A stretch of 64,000 bases of DNA from JBGRQA01 sp041725895 (GCA_041725895.1 JBGRQA010000015.1:62001-126000); one strand, 5' to 3'; shown: positions 1 to 9,839, counted from the first letter of the stretch. Numbers and translations are program-made. Notes: generated by a model not told the origin, from the sequence alone.

Positions 1-2422
1 ATCCTAAATATCCTCCTTCAATGGCCTCATCTGAACTTCCTAAAGAAAGCACCTTATTTTTTGTAGCGGAAAGATTGGCAGTTACGGAATAATTGAATTC
101 ACCTTCATGCTTACGATACGATAGCGAGAATTCCAATCCTTTATTCTCCATTTCACCAGCATTTTTCAGAATCGAATTATAGCCTCCGAATGACATAGGG
201 ATTGGCACGTTTACAAGCATATCTTCGGTTTTGTTGTTGAAGTATTCTGCCGTAAAACCAATTTTACTATCCAGAATTTGGAAGTCTACACCAATATTTC
301 TTGAAATGGTGGTTTCCCATTTGATGTCATCATTAGGGAAGGAGGTACTGATTACACCAAAATTCGGTTCTGTTTTTCCTGCATACATGTATGGGTATCC
401 TTTTGCAAGAGTGTTCTGATACATGTAGTTTGGAATTTCCTGGTTCCCCAATTTACCCCAACTTGCTCTAATTTTAAGGTCGTTGATAATGTCGGTAAAT
501 GGGAAGAATTCTTCCTTACTGATTCTGTAACCAACCGAAGCTGATGGGAAGTTACCATATCTATTGTTGGAACCGAAACGGGAAGAACCATCTCGTCTGA
601 ATGTCCCTGTTAGATAGTACTTGTCGTCAAAATTATAGGTAAAGCGTCCCAGGTAGGAAAGAAGCTCACTTGTGTATTCCGAACCGGATACATTGTATTC
701 CGATTGTGCCTGATCCAGTACAGGAGTTTCGTCAGAAATAAAATCCTTTCCTGAAGCGCTGAATTTTTTGTACTTGTTCTGCTCAGCAGTATATCCGGCC
801 AGGGCTCCAATGCTGTGTTTGCCAAGTTTTTTGTTGAAATTCAATGTGTTTTCAAGAATCCACTTTCTTGAACGACTGTGAAATTCGTACAAATAGGATT
901 TATCCTTGTAATCTTGACTGGACATTCTGAATTTAGGAGTAAAGCTGTTGTAGTAGTAATTAGAGGTGTGTAAACCTCCGTTAATTTTATAGCTTAATCC
1001 CTCAATAATATCAATCTGTGCATAAGCATCAGCAGTAATGTAGTCTTCGGTGTATTCTATTTTTGGAAGTTTTGCATTCCCAACTGGGTTTTTAACATTA
1101 CCCATCTCATCTTTTGATCCGCCAAAACCACCAAGATTGTTTTCATCATACACACTTATTAGAGGAAGACAATACAGCATATCGTAGTTGGTTCCGTATC
1201 CAGTAGTTCTTAAAGAGTTTCCTACTTTTCGGTTGATGGAAACGGATTCTCCAATCTTGATGCGTCCTTTTTTGTAGTCCGAATTTAATCTTAAACCGTA
1301 TTTTTCAAGGTCTGAAGCAATAATGGTTCCTTCCTGATTTTGGTAGGTTCCCGATACACTAAAGTTGGCCTTATCGTTACCCCCACTCACTCTTAAATTG
1401 TATTTATGGGTAAGTGCAGTTCTGAACATTTCATCTTGCCAGTCGGTGTCAGCATATTTTTCAGTTCCGCTGGTGTAGTTTTTGTAGAATTGACCAAAAT
1501 CAATACCGTCTTCAGCATCAATTTTCATTTGTCTAATTTTGCCATAGATGCCAATAAACTCTTCGGCGTTGGTCATTTCCCATTTGTTGGCAATTTCAGA
1601 AAGGCTGTAGTCTGCAGAAAATGAGAATTCAGGTTCCTTATTTTTTGAACCTCTTTTGGTTTTGATAATAATCACACCATTTGCGGCACGAGAACCGTAG
1701 ATGGCTGCAGCTGCCCCGTCTTTCAAAACTGAAAGAGACTCAATGTCATCTGCATTCAGGTAGCTCATGTCTCCTGGTACTCCATCGATAATGTACAGTG
1801 GATCATTGTTATTCAGTGTACCGATACCACGGATCTGAACGACAATACTTGCATCAGGCGATCCACTGGCGGAAGTAATGTTTACACCAGGAACCTGCCC
1901 CTGAAGGGTTTGTATGGCATTAGGAGCTTTTACTTTTTGAATGTCATCAACCTTCACTGTAGATACAGATCCTGATAAATCACTTTTCTTCTGAACACCA
2001 TATCCTACCACTACTACTTCGTCGAGTCCTTGCACGTCTTCCTTAAGAGTGATGTTGATGGCAGATTGGTCGGCTACTACTACTTCCTGATTCAAGTAGC
2101 CAATGTAGGTAAATACAAGGGTGCTTCCTTTGGGCGCATTGATGGTGTAGTTGCCGTCAAAATCAGTAGTGGCACCGTTTGTAGTTCCTTTTACAATGAT
2201 GTTTACACCAATCAGGGTTTCTCCATTTTTGTCGGTTACTTTACCGGTAATGGTCTTTTCCTGATTCTGTTGAATTGATGAGTTGGATTCGATTTGGGTT
2301 GCGTTTGCTGCTATTGGGAGTGTAGCAGTTAAACAAGTTACCAGACACAACCTCGACATCCATGAAATACTTTTCATTTGCACAGATTGATTCCATGCAA
2401 AATACTTTGCAAAATTTTTCAT
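1..2422 (-). CDS. SusC/RagA-type TonB-dependent outer-membrane receptor (C-terminus outside window)
   Basis: Outer-membrane channel that, with a SusD-type lipoprotein lid, imports oligosaccharides using TonB energy. The visible part is about 807 codons starting at the ATG whose complement is at 2420-2422; the rest lies beyond base 1. I read a long signal region (about residues 1-42), a carboxypeptidase-regulatory-like (CNA-B type) domain beginning with ITGKVTDKNGE, the family signature DEVVVVGYG near residue 130, a plug domain (IRGIGTLNNNDPLYIIDG, AAAAIYGSRAANGVI) and many amphipathic barrel strands. It is clearly paralogous to the complete susC at 9840-12950 but not identical. Its SusD partner would be expected left of the window. 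It has its own promoter and leader and follows a terminator, so it probably starts a separate transcription unit. Confidence 0.95.
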   Translation of the reverse strand, partial: MKNFAKYFAWNQSVQMKSISWMSRLCLVTCLTATLPIAANATQIESNSSIQQNQEKTITGKVTDKNGETLIGVNIIVKGTTNGATTDFDGNYTINAPKGSTLVFTYIGYLNQEVVVADQSAINITLKEDVQGLDEVVVVGYGVQKKSDLSGSVSTVKVDDIQKVKAPNAIQTLQGQVPGVNITSASGSPDASIVVQIRGIGTLNNNDPLYIIDGVPGDMSYLNADDIESLSVLKDGAAAAIYGSRAANGVIIIKTKRGSKNKEPEFSFSADYSLSEIANKWEMTNAEEFIGIYGKIRQMKIDAEDGIDFGQFYKNYTSGTEKYADTDWQDEMFRTALTHKYNLRVSGGNDKANFSVSGTYQNQEGTIIASDLEKYGLRLNSDYKKGRIKIGESVSINRKVGNSLRTTGYGTNYDMLYCLPLISVYDENNLGGFGGSKDEMGNVKNPVGNAKLPKIEYTEDYITADAYAQIDIIEGLSYKINGGLHTSNYYYNSFTPKFRMSSQDYKDKSYLYEFHSRSRKWILENTLNFNKKLGKHSIGALAGYTAEQNKYKKFSASGKDFISDETPVLDQAQSEYNVSGSEYTSELLSYLGRFTYNFDDKYYLTGTFRRDGSSRFGSNNRYGNFPSASVGYRISKEEFFPFTDIINDLKIRASWGKLGNQEIPNYMYQNTLAKGYPYMYAGKTEPNFGVISTSFPNDDIKWETTISRNIGVDFQILDSKIGFTAEYFNNKTEDMLVNVPIPMSFGGYNSILKNAGEMENKGLEFSLSYRKHEGEFNYSVTANLSATKNKVLSLGSSDEAIEGGYLG

Positions 2423-2546
2423 AAATTAGGTTCGTTAAAAGTTAGTGTTTGTTGTTTCTACTTTTTTACTGAAATAACAAATGTTGTTTGTTGGAGAAAT
2501 CAGGGATTGTTGGGAGCTTTCTCTGATTTCTTATTTTTTTGCATAG
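2423..2546 (-). promoter_or_regulatory. 5' leader of the first susC with a 12-bp hairpin
   Basis: The transcribed leader folds into a stem between 2495-2506 and 2520-2531 (11 of 12 pairs), with a 13-nt loop containing GCTCCCA on the minus strand. The bases just before the start codon (AACAAACAACA, then TTTTAACGAACCTAA) closely match the leader of the second susC, which also has a GCTCCCA loop. I infer a shared post-transcriptional control element; no known riboswitch is recognised. Confidence 0.45.
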
Positions 2547-2891
2547 GCCTTTCTTTTTTTAGAATTCGTTTAATTTAAAGTTTGATGTTAGTGTTTGTTG
2601 TTGTTATTTTTTGACAACTGAGGAGGACTTACACCTCTTTTTTCTCCTATTTGAAGTATCGATTTCTAATTTGTGCACCATAAATAGTGCTCCGTTTCCC
2701 ATGAAGAGAAAAAACAGGTAGGTACAGTTCCCTCAGAGGAAATGTATCATTTGAAGAATCAGCAAATCCAACACTCAAACAATCCTTTGTATGAGCTGTT
2801 GTAAAGTCTATAGAATTTTGTCAGTTCAACCATGACTCCAAAATTGGTTTTACACCCATTTGTTGCTGTAATCGGACTATTCCGAATGAAC

Positions 2892-2946
2892 CAGAATTTA
2901 TAATTGGGAACCTTGGATTGTTAAATGTCAAGGATTATAAATTCTG
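2892..2946 (-). repeat. Imperfect 18-bp inverted repeat at the predicted 5' end of the susC leader
   Basis: Arms 2892-2904 and 2934-2946 are perfect 13-bp complements (CAGAATTTATAAT / ATTATAAATTCTG). They are extended by CCTTG (2911-2915) pairing with CAAGG (2929-2933), with a six-base bulge on one side and a 13-base loop. The hairpin lies directly downstream of the predicted susC promoter, so it would form at the extreme 5' end of a leader of about 525 nt. It could stabilise the transcript or act in attenuation; this is inference. Confidence 0.5.
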
Positions 2947-2954
2947 ATCCTGTA

Positions 2955-2994
2955 CAAATATAGAAAAATACCTACTAGTTCCTACCAGTTGGTA
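2955..2994 (-). promoter_or_regulatory. Predicted promoter and operator of the first susC
   Basis: On the minus strand TATATTTG (complement of 2955-2962) matches the Bacteroidota -7 consensus TAnnTTTG exactly. In the -33 position there is no TTTG; instead there are two tandem 10-bp near repeats (CCTACTAGTT at 2971-2980 and CCTACCAGTT at 2981-2990) and a small palindrome TACCA-gt-TGGTA (2983-2994). This suggests an activator- or alternative-sigma-dependent promoter. It does not resemble the operator boxes at 13118 and 16309. Confidence 0.4.
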
Positions 2995-3269
2995 AAGGAA
3001 AAATCATTTTGAATTTCAGTTTAAATAGGTAAGATACCGTAAGTAGCTTAATTTTACTGGGGTTTCGTGAGTTTCTCTTTTTTTGTAAAAAAATATATTT
3101 TTTTTAGTTTCTTTTTTCAAGTTGATAGAAAACTGTATAAAACAGGTAGAAGAGGAGGGTATAATTTATGCTGCAGGTATGATGTATTATGAAAGTGGAT
3201 TTAATGGAATGAAGATGGAATTTTACCTGCTTGGAGTATATCATCTTTACATTTACTCTATATTAAATT

Positions 3270-3314
3270 CGTATCAAGTCCGTATTTATACGGAGATGAT
3301 ACGGACTTAATACG
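3270..3314. repeat. Alternating inverted repeats able to form mutually exclusive hairpins
   Basis: Arm 3270-3285 pairs with 3299-3314 (15 of 16 positions; CGTATCAAGTCCGTAT against ATACGGACTTAATACG). The same left arm can instead form a perfect 7-bp hairpin with 3288-3294 (TCCGTAT-tt-ATACGGA). The element lies between the GH97 terminator and the next susC promoter. Role unknown. Confidence 0.45.
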
Positions 3315-3370
3315 GAGAAGGTACAGAGAAAGTCAAGAGAAGATTATTTATGAAACCGGAGGAGAAAAGG

Positions 3371-3405
3371 AAACGGAGCTCCAATAAGAAAATGGAACTC
3401 CGTTT
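3371..3405 (-). terminator. Probable terminator after the GH97 gene
   Basis: Arms AAACGGAGCTCC (3371-3382) and GGAACTCCGTTT (3394-3405) pair at 11 of 12 positions with an 11-nt loop, about 25 bases beyond the GH97 stop. On the minus strand the stem is followed by CCTTTTCTCC. It separates the glycosidase operon from the next susC. Confidence 0.6.
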
Positions 3406-3428
3406 AGATTACGAGGGGATATTAATTT

Positions 3429-5381
3429 TTAATTTAATGGTATAATTCGGGCCACCCAACCACCGCCGGGGGCTAGTTGAATGGTCATTTTGTCTTTTGA
3501 TTCTACTTTTATTACCTCTCTTTTATAATCGATCGCGCAACGGTCGGCATTGATACCGTCTTTGTAGAGTATCATTTGGTATTTACCTTCTCCCAGAAAG
3601 GACAAATCCAAAGTCAATTCTCGTTTGTCCCAATCGGTCATGGCACCAATATACCAATCCTTACCTTTTCTTCTGGCAAGAAGCAGGTAGTCTGAAATTT
3701 TTGCATCCAGTACCTTGGTTTCGTCCCAAACGGATGGAACAGCAGACAAAAATTCCATGCACTCGGGTTCTTTTCGGTAGTTGGAGGGATTGTCGCACAA
3801 CATTTGTAAAGGACTTTCGTAGGCCACATACATTGCCAGTTGATGGCAACGGGTTCCCATGCTCATGGGGCGGTCGAAAATCGGTTTGTAGTTTTTCTTT
3901 TGGGCATTGTTCATAGCACCGGGTGTATAGTCCATTGGACCCGCCACCATACGTGAGAAAGGTGTGGTTAAATTGTGCTCCGGGGTCTGGCGCATACTCC
4001 ACTTGTACTGTTCGCCACCGTTAACTCCTTCGCGGGTTAACACATTGGGGTATTTTCTTCTGAGACCGGCGGGCTTGTAGGAGCCGTGGAAATCAACCAG
4101 GATCTCACGTTTCGCTGCTTCTTTGGCAATTTTGTGGTAGTAGTTGACCATCCACTGATCATCCTTGTCCATAAAATCGACTTTAATTCCTTTGATGCCC
4201 CATTTATGGAATTGATCCAAAGCAGGCTCCAACTGATCGTCCAATGTTTTCCAAACGACCCATAGAATTAGACCTACACCTTTCTGTTCGGCGTAGCTGG
4301 TCAATTCTTGCATGTCGATTTCAGGAACGAGTTTCAAGAGGTTGCCCAGTTCGTACCAGCCTTCGTCCAGGATGATGTATTCCAATCCAAATTCGGCGGC
4401 AAAGTCGATATAATATTTATAGGTTTCTGTATTGACACCGGAACGGAAATCAACGCCGTAAACATTGTTGGCATTCCACCAGTCCCAGGCCACTTTTCCG
4501 GGTTTGATCCAGGAAGGATCTTTTATTTCGCAGGGATCGGCCAGTAACCAGGAAAGCTGATTGGTGATCAGGTCGCCGTCCTTGTCTGCAATAGCGACAT
4601 AGCGCCAGGGGAAGGTTCGGGTTCCCTTGGTTTTGGCAATGTAATCCTTACGGTCTCTCACAAAGACATCACGGTCGCCTACTTGCTCTGTTTTATTGGG
4701 GTAGGCGGGGAAGGTTGAGGTCAGAGTATTCCCTTCGGCTCCATTGAACCACATTCCGGGATAATCTTCCAGGTCAGTTTCTCCTATTACCAGTTTTGGA
4801 CCCTTGCCCGTATCCATAAGTACGGGAAGACTTCCCAAATCTTTCTCTGTTAATGCACCAAGAGAGGTGAAGCTGTAGTATACCTGGTTGTTGGAGTGGA
4901 AGCTCCGTTCCTTTGGCCAGTACACCAGGTTGTTGCATGGGAAGTTGAAGTTGCCGGTTTCTGATTTTACTGTTATTTCACCAGGCATACGGGTTTCGAA
5001 ACGGTAGGCAATACCATTGTTGTAGGCACGAAAAACTACATCAAAATTTTGTTGGAAGGTAAGTTTCAGTTCATTGTATTGTTCTACAATAGAATTGGTC
5101 TTTTCGCAAACTTCAGGTTTGATTTTCCGGTTCACCGAATTGGTACTCTTTCCCTTTACCACCGGGTTTTTCCCTAATCTGATTCCGTCCTTCAATTCCA
5201 TGGCGATGAAGGTTGGGGCGATCAGCAGTGCTTGATTGTGTTTTACGGTGAAGCTTAAGCTCTTCCCTGTTTGAATAATGATATTTGTTTTCTTGTCAGG
5301 TGATTGCAGTTTGTAATCCTTCGCAAAAGCCGATGTAATGATCAGGCAAATGCTGAGAAGGCAGAATAGCTTTTTGTTCAT
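3429..5381 (-). CDS. Glycoside hydrolase family 97 enzyme, retaining type (alpha-galactosidase/alpha-glucosidase-like)
   Basis: 650 residues, the usual GH97 length. A cleavable signal peptide (about residues 1-20) indicates periplasmic action on alpha-linked oligosaccharides. The N-terminal beta-sandwich (about 22-275) is followed by a TIM barrel (about 295-560) and a C-terminal beta domain ending with GGGWVARII. In the barrel, GIKGIKVDFMD carries Asp402 where retaining members such as the Bacteroides alpha-galactosidase have their nucleophile; inverting SusB-type members lack it. Glu451 and Glu457 in the stretch TREGVNGGEQYKW are the candidate acids. The enzyme is the last gene of the susC-susD-GH-GH97 run, and a hairpin terminator follows. 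Family assignment is firm; galactose rather than glucose specificity is inferred from the Asp. Confidence 0.9.
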   Translation of the reverse strand: MNKKLFCLLSICLIITSAFAKDYKLQSPDKKTNIIIQTGKSLSFTVKHNQALLIAPTFIAMELKDGIRLGKNPVVKGKSTNSVNRKIKPEVCEKTNSIVEQYNELKLTFQQNFDVVFRAYNNGIAYRFETRMPGEITVKSETGNFNFPCNNLVYWPKERSFHSNNQVYYSFTSLGALTEKDLGSLPVLMDTGKGPKLVIGETDLEDYPGMWFNGAEGNTLTSTFPAYPNKTEQVGDRDVFVRDRKDYIAKTKGTRTFPWRYVAIADKDGDLITNQLSWLLADPCEIKDPSWIKPGKVAWDWWNANNVYGVDFRSGVNTETYKYYIDFAAEFGLEYIILDEGWYELGNLLKLVPEIDMQELTSYAEQKGVGLILWVVWKTLDDQLEPALDQFHKWGIKGIKVDFMDKDDQWMVNYYHKIAKEAAKREILVDFHGSYKPAGLRRKYPNVLTREGVNGGEQYKWSMRQTPEHNLTTPFSRMVAGPMDYTPGAMNNAQKKNYKPIFDRPMSMGTRCHQLAMYVAYESPLQMLCDNPSNYRKEPECMEFLSAVPSVWDETKVLDAKISDYLLLARRKGKDWYIGAMTDWDKRELTLDLSFLGEGKYQMILYKDGINADRCAIDYKREVIKVESKDKMTIQLAPGGGWVARIIPLN

Positions 5382-5605
5382 GGTTTTAATTATTTTAATA
5401 AGTTCGATTTTCAGTCTTCTTTTTTTGTAATGATTATGCGTTTAATGAATGAGTTTGAAAAGTGGCAAGAAGCTAGTTACAAGTATCAAGAAAAGATTCT
5501 CATATTGTCTTGCTTCTTGCTAATCAAGTCCTGTGACTTTTAAAAATCAATCCATATAAATTTCAATATTTCGCGAGTCTGAATGTTTTACTAAATGGTT
5601 TTAGG

Positions 5606-7987
5606 TTATTTCTTTAGTTTTAAGATTTGTTCTTTAAATGGCGTTGGATTTGACGAAATCCATACTTCCGGATTAAAATCGAGGTTTTCCTTGTTGTATC
5701 CCATAACAAAGACTTCAATTTCTTTGCCTTTCATGGTGTTATCCAGTGGAAGGTAGTAGGTGTAATTGCTGTCCTTTCTTGAATTGACGAATTCCCAGGT
5801 ATTGGAGGGGAAGGAAACGCTACGGTCGGGACAACCTACCAGTTGTCCACCTATTTTTGCGGCGGCATAGGCTCCCTCAATACCATGCTTGCCATTGAGG
5901 GCAATGGACAGATAGCTTCCTTCAGGGATCTCATCCAGTTGGAATTGGGCCTTCCATACCTTTTGAGTTTTCATTCGTTTTGCATGAGCAAAGAGGTTGG
6001 AGGCTCTCCATTGGGAACGGTCCACCTTTTTACCATTTTTCCAGCCCTCTATCTCCACGATTCTTCCTGGTTGGTCCCACAATCTGATGTAACGAACAGG
6101 TTCGTTCAATTCAATTGTCATTTCTTCCCCGGCATAGTAGGTAATGGTTTTCCAGTTCTTCAGGTCGGTTGAAACTTCGGCGTAGTTGCCTTCATCTTTA
6201 AGAAGAGGCTGAAGGGAAAAGTCATCGGGAACCCGAATGATTAACTGGTCCAGATCGGTGATAGTGCCCAAATCCAGACGGAAACATCCGCCTTCCACTT
6301 TTTGATCGATATCGTATTTTCGGGAAGGCCAGAATCCGGTTTTCATATCTCCGTCGAAGAGGTTCTTATCCCAAACGCCCCGTTCCACAAAAACGGATTG
6401 GTTGAAGAAGGCATCCCTGGCTTTTTGAACTTGAGGAATTTTTGTGGCACCTGATCGCTCAAGAGATCGAACCTCAAGTGCATTGTTGTCCGCAGCAAAG
6501 CAGGTTGCTTCGTACAATGCAGCAGCATCTACAGGGGCATCTGCTTCTGTTAGATTGGCCAATTTTCGGTGCGGAGCATTTTTTAATTCCTCTCCCTCAA
6601 AGCGAACTTTTAGAGTATTTCCTTTAAGCAGGGTTTTTACGGGTTTGCCGTTCAGTGTAGCCGATTGGTATTGGCTGGCGTTAGTCAATTGGATTTTGGA
6701 GCTGGTACCAGGCATCCCCAATACTTTAATAACTACCGGCTTCCCTGGTACGTTACGCACGACCTGGTAGTTCGCCCCCTTTAAGCCAGGTTCATCACAT
6801 GATCGGGTGCTTGCAAGAAGCAGACAGGAGCGGAAGGGGGCTACCTCCACTTCTATTTCGGTTCCTTTCTTGAAAGTACCCAGTATATTTTCGGTAGGAT
6901 GGAATTGTCTTACCTCAATTTTTGACTCGGATTTCAAACCAAGTTCTTCATCCAGTTTTACCTTGTAGGTTATAGGGTTCCAGCTTAGGTTGCAAAGGGT
7001 AATTAGTCGGGTTTTATCGTCTCCTCTTGAAACGGCAGACTTGCCGTATTTCTCCTCTGGGAGTACTTTTCCGTTGACCAGGATTTTTCCATATTTTCTG
7101 TGCAGATTGTAGATGCGGGCCAGTTTGGCAAATTCTTTATCATTGAGTAGCCAGGGATTGCCGTAGATTTCAGGAGCCAGTATCATGCTGCGGTTGAATG
7201 CCTGAAGAACCAGATCATCATCCCAGTAATCCAAACAGGAGGAGAGACAAACTCCATGGTCTTCGGTTAAACGTTTTAATTCGGGAACCAAGCCTCTGTC
7301 CAGGGCAGCAGCCCGGTGGTGTGGGGCTGTGGTGGTGTTGGAGGTGAATACGTCGATATAGGTTTCCTGCCCGCCCCATAAGAAGGTTGTGGCGTAAGGT
7401 TTTCCTTTGTCCAGCCCCAGGCGGTGGTTTAGCAGAATCAGATCCGGACTGTATTCACGACACTTCTTCATCATTTCGATAAAGGCATCTTCCTTTTCAG
7501 GACGTAGGGGGCCGCAAACCGCATCAAATTTAAAGAGGCCAAAATTGTAGTCCTTACAAAGACTTACCATTTGATCGATGCGAGCCTGTCTTTCTGCTTC
7601 TGTTTCGCCGAATCCATCAGGTCCTCCCCAAACGCCCAGCCGGGTTCCTATGGCTTTTGCTTTCTGATACATCGGATCGAATCCATTGGGGAATTGTTTT
7701 TGGAAACGTGCCGAATGGATGCTCCCATAGAAGCGTTTCCCGTCAATGGCGCCGGCATCAAAAGCATAGATGTCCAGGATCATTCCGTACTCCTCATGGA
7801 GCCATTGGAAGAAGTCCAGATTGGTCAGGGTATGCTCCTCGGTGGCGCCCTCGTTGGTATTGTTGATCCATGAAAAATACTGTGCCCGGGAAGGGGTTTG
7901 CTCATCCGCCCCCGGGAATACCTTCTCCTGCGCCATGACATTATGGAAAAGGGACAATAGAATTACTACTAAAACTGATCTTCTCAT
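5606..7987 (-). CDS. Secreted multidomain glycosidase with clan GH-D-like barrel and discoidin-like domain
   Basis: 793 residues with a signal peptide (1-19, ending VMAQ). Residues about 35-330 look like a TIM barrel of the alpha-galactosidase/isomaltodextranase clan: GTRLGVWGGPDGFG, then GLFKFDAVCG with candidate nucleophile Asp154, and SSCLDYWDDD (Asp253 and neighbours) as acid candidates. A small beta domain follows (about 335-395). Residues about 575-670 resemble an F5/8-type (discoidin) carbohydrate-binding domain (GCFRLDLGTI, RYIRLWDQPGRIVEIEGW), and another beta-rich domain ends the protein. The GH family number cannot be given from sequence reading alone. It lies between susD (150 bases upstream) and the GH97 gene (225 bases downstream) and probably cleaves the glycan side chains that GH97 finishes. 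Confidence 0.75.
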   Translation of the reverse strand: MRRSVLVVILLSLFHNVMAQEKVFPGADEQTPSRAQYFSWINNTNEGATEEHTLTNLDFFQWLHEEYGMILDIYAFDAGAIDGKRFYGSIHSARFQKQFPNGFDPMYQKAKAIGTRLGVWGGPDGFGETEAERQARIDQMVSLCKDYNFGLFKFDAVCGPLRPEKEDAFIEMMKKCREYSPDLILLNHRLGLDKGKPYATTFLWGGQETYIDVFTSNTTTAPHHRAAALDRGLVPELKRLTEDHGVCLSSCLDYWDDDLVLQAFNRSMILAPEIYGNPWLLNDKEFAKLARIYNLHRKYGKILVNGKVLPEEKYGKSAVSRGDDKTRLITLCNLSWNPITYKVKLDEELGLKSESKIEVRQFHPTENILGTFKKGTEIEVEVAPFRSCLLLASTRSCDEPGLKGANYQVVRNVPGKPVVIKVLGMPGTSSKIQLTNASQYQSATLNGKPVKTLLKGNTLKVRFEGEELKNAPHRKLANLTEADAPVDAAALYEATCFAADNNALEVRSLERSGATKIPQVQKARDAFFNQSVFVERGVWDKNLFDGDMKTGFWPSRKYDIDQKVEGGCFRLDLGTITDLDQLIIRVPDDFSLQPLLKDEGNYAEVSTDLKNWKTITYYAGEEMTIELNEPVRYIRLWDQPGRIVEIEGWKNGKKVDRSQWRASNLFAHAKRMKTQKVWKAQFQLDEIPEGSYLSIALNGKHGIEGAYAAAKIGGQLVGCPDRSVSFPSNTWEFVNSRKDSNYTYYLPLDNTMKGKEIEVFVMGYNKENLDFNPEVWISSNPTPFKEQILKLKK

Positions 7988-8136
7988 TTTTAACTAATCT
8001 TTCTGAGACTACATTCCGATAACTACTTGAATTTAATAAAATTCAAAATGTTTTGTTCGTGAATTGCGAATCGTTTGTGTTTGATATGAATGAAATAATC
8101 CCGGAGGAATGTCCTCCGGGAATGAATTTTATGATA

Positions 8137-9819
8137 CTACCATTTAGGATTTTGTGAGATGTGAGAAATATCAATTTCAGATTGAGGAATTGGCCACAAG
8201 TAGTGTTTGTTTTCTTCGAAAATGCGGGTTTTTCCACCTGTCATGGTTTTACTATTTCCCTCGGAGTCGGTGTAGGTAAGGCCTTCTGGTTTCCCAGGCA
8301 TCACTTCGTGAGCGATTTTCCATCTTCTGATATCCAACAGACGTAAACCTTCGAAAGCCAGTTCAACTCTACGTTCTCTGCGTACGATTTGTCGAAGCTC
8401 CTCCCGGCTTTTTCCTTTGGCAATGGCAGGAAGTTGTACGTCATCTCTTCCGCGAATGGCATCAATGGCATCGTACACCGAGTTGTCAATATCATTGGCT
8501 TCCACTTTGGCTTCAGCATACATCAACAGAACATCCGAGTAGCGAATAAGGATGAAATGGACTGCATTTTCCCAGTGTTTTGATTCGTCTATATCCGATT
8601 GGGCAATGTATTTCAACTGGTTGTATCCGGTTGGTGTAACATTCCATCCGCTACCATTGTCATTATCGTAGCTGTCGCCAGGTACGATTTCTTTTCCGGG
8701 ATAAGTAGCGCCCGGTATGGTGTTGAATACTCCGCCTTGCCAATCGTGACCCGGGTAAAGAATGGAATAGCCCAGGCGAGGATCGCGATTTGCATAAGGA
8801 TTGTTGGGATCGAATAGTGAAGACTCACTGATGCTTTTTCCATCGATACACTCATAAGTGTCTACCAGGGATTGAAGGGGGCAGGTACAGCTCCATCCAC
8901 CAATTGAATTGGGACCGAAGTTCATGTAATAGAATTCCCCTTTATCAACATCCGGCATTACCTGCAGGTCGAAAATTACTTCGGAGTTTCCAAGTCCATC
9001 GTAATCGAACATTTTTTGATAGCTTGGGTAAAGGCTGTAGGTTTTCAGATCCATAACTGCCTTGGCGGCTGCAGCTGCTTCGTCCCATTTTTCCTGGTAC
9101 AGGAGGATACGAGCTTTTAGGGCCAGGGCTGCACCTCTGGTTACTCGACCTTTTTCATTTTCGTCATATTGAATTGGCAAATCCTTCGCTATAGTGCTTA
9201 ATTGTTTGGTTAAGTCGTTTAGGATTTCCTCTTTAGGAGTTCTTTTCACCTTTTCGGATGCTTTGTATTCACCATCTGTACCAGTAGTTGGTTTGGTGTC
9301 TTCAGGTGTAATTGATTCGGTTAGGTAAGGTACATCACCAAAAAGGTAAGCTAGGTCGAAATAGAAGTAGGCACGCAGGAATTTGGCCTCTGCCAGAAGT
9401 CGAGCCCTGAAGTCTTCTTCGATGTCGGTAATGTCTTTTTCGCCCTCAAGAATTCGGTTGACACGCTGGATTCCTCTGTAGCGGGTGTTCCACCAACCTT
9501 CGCAGTAGCCGTCGTAAGAGGATGCGATGCCGTAGGCCAGTTTGTAGTTGGCATTGTTTCCATGGTCGTCCAAGGCATTATCGGTCATGGTTTCCAGGCG
9601 CATCATATCTGTACCGTATCCGCCAGCCCAGGTCCAGGACGCTTGTACTCCAAGACTTTCGTACACTGCATTAACTGCGAAAATAAGGTCTTTTTCCTGT
9701 TTGAAGAAGGTTTCGGAATTGATTCTATCGCTGGGCTTTCTTTCCAGAAAATCATCGTTACAGGCCGAAAAGCTGATGGCAACAATGATTAAAAGCAATA
9801 TTATATTGAATCGTATCAT
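8137..9819 (-). CDS. SusD/RagB-type outer-membrane glycan-binding lipoprotein
   Basis: 560 residues. The lipobox ISFSAC places the lipidated Cys at residue 20, followed by NDDFLERKPSD, typical of surface-exported SusD lipoproteins. The N-terminal half carries the alpha-helical TPR-like scaffold (AVYESLG, AEAKFLRAYFYFDLAYLFGDVPYLTE), and the end carries the family hallmarks RREERVELAFEGLR-like (RRERRVELAFEGLRLLDIRRW) and YLWPIPQSEID. It starts 20 bases after the susC stop and is certainly co-transcribed with it. Its job is to bind the glycan at the surface and cap the SusC channel. Confidence 0.96.
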   Translation of the reverse strand: MIRFNIILLLIIVAISFSACNDDFLERKPSDRINSETFFKQEKDLIFAVNAVYESLGVQASWTWAGGYGTDMMRLETMTDNALDDHGNNANYKLAYGIASSYDGYCEGWWNTRYRGIQRVNRILEGEKDITDIEEDFRARLLAEAKFLRAYFYFDLAYLFGDVPYLTESITPEDTKPTTGTDGEYKASEKVKRTPKEEILNDLTKQLSTIAKDLPIQYDENEKGRVTRGAALALKARILLYQEKWDEAAAAAKAVMDLKTYSLYPSYQKMFDYDGLGNSEVIFDLQVMPDVDKGEFYYMNFGPNSIGGWSCTCPLQSLVDTYECIDGKSISESSLFDPNNPYANRDPRLGYSILYPGHDWQGGVFNTIPGATYPGKEIVPGDSYDNDNGSGWNVTPTGYNQLKYIAQSDIDESKHWENAVHFILIRYSDVLLMYAEAKVEANDIDNSVYDAIDAIRGRDDVQLPAIAKGKSREELRQIVRRERRVELAFEGLRLLDIRRWKIAHEVMPGKPEGLTYTDSEGNSKTMTGGKTRIFEENKHYLWPIPQSEIDISHISQNPKW

Positions 9820-9839
9820 AGTTTCAATTTTTTCAATGA

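Noticed and set aside
3122..3310. 62-codon plus-strand frame
   Set aside because: It covers the alternating inverted repeats and has no recognisable protein pattern.
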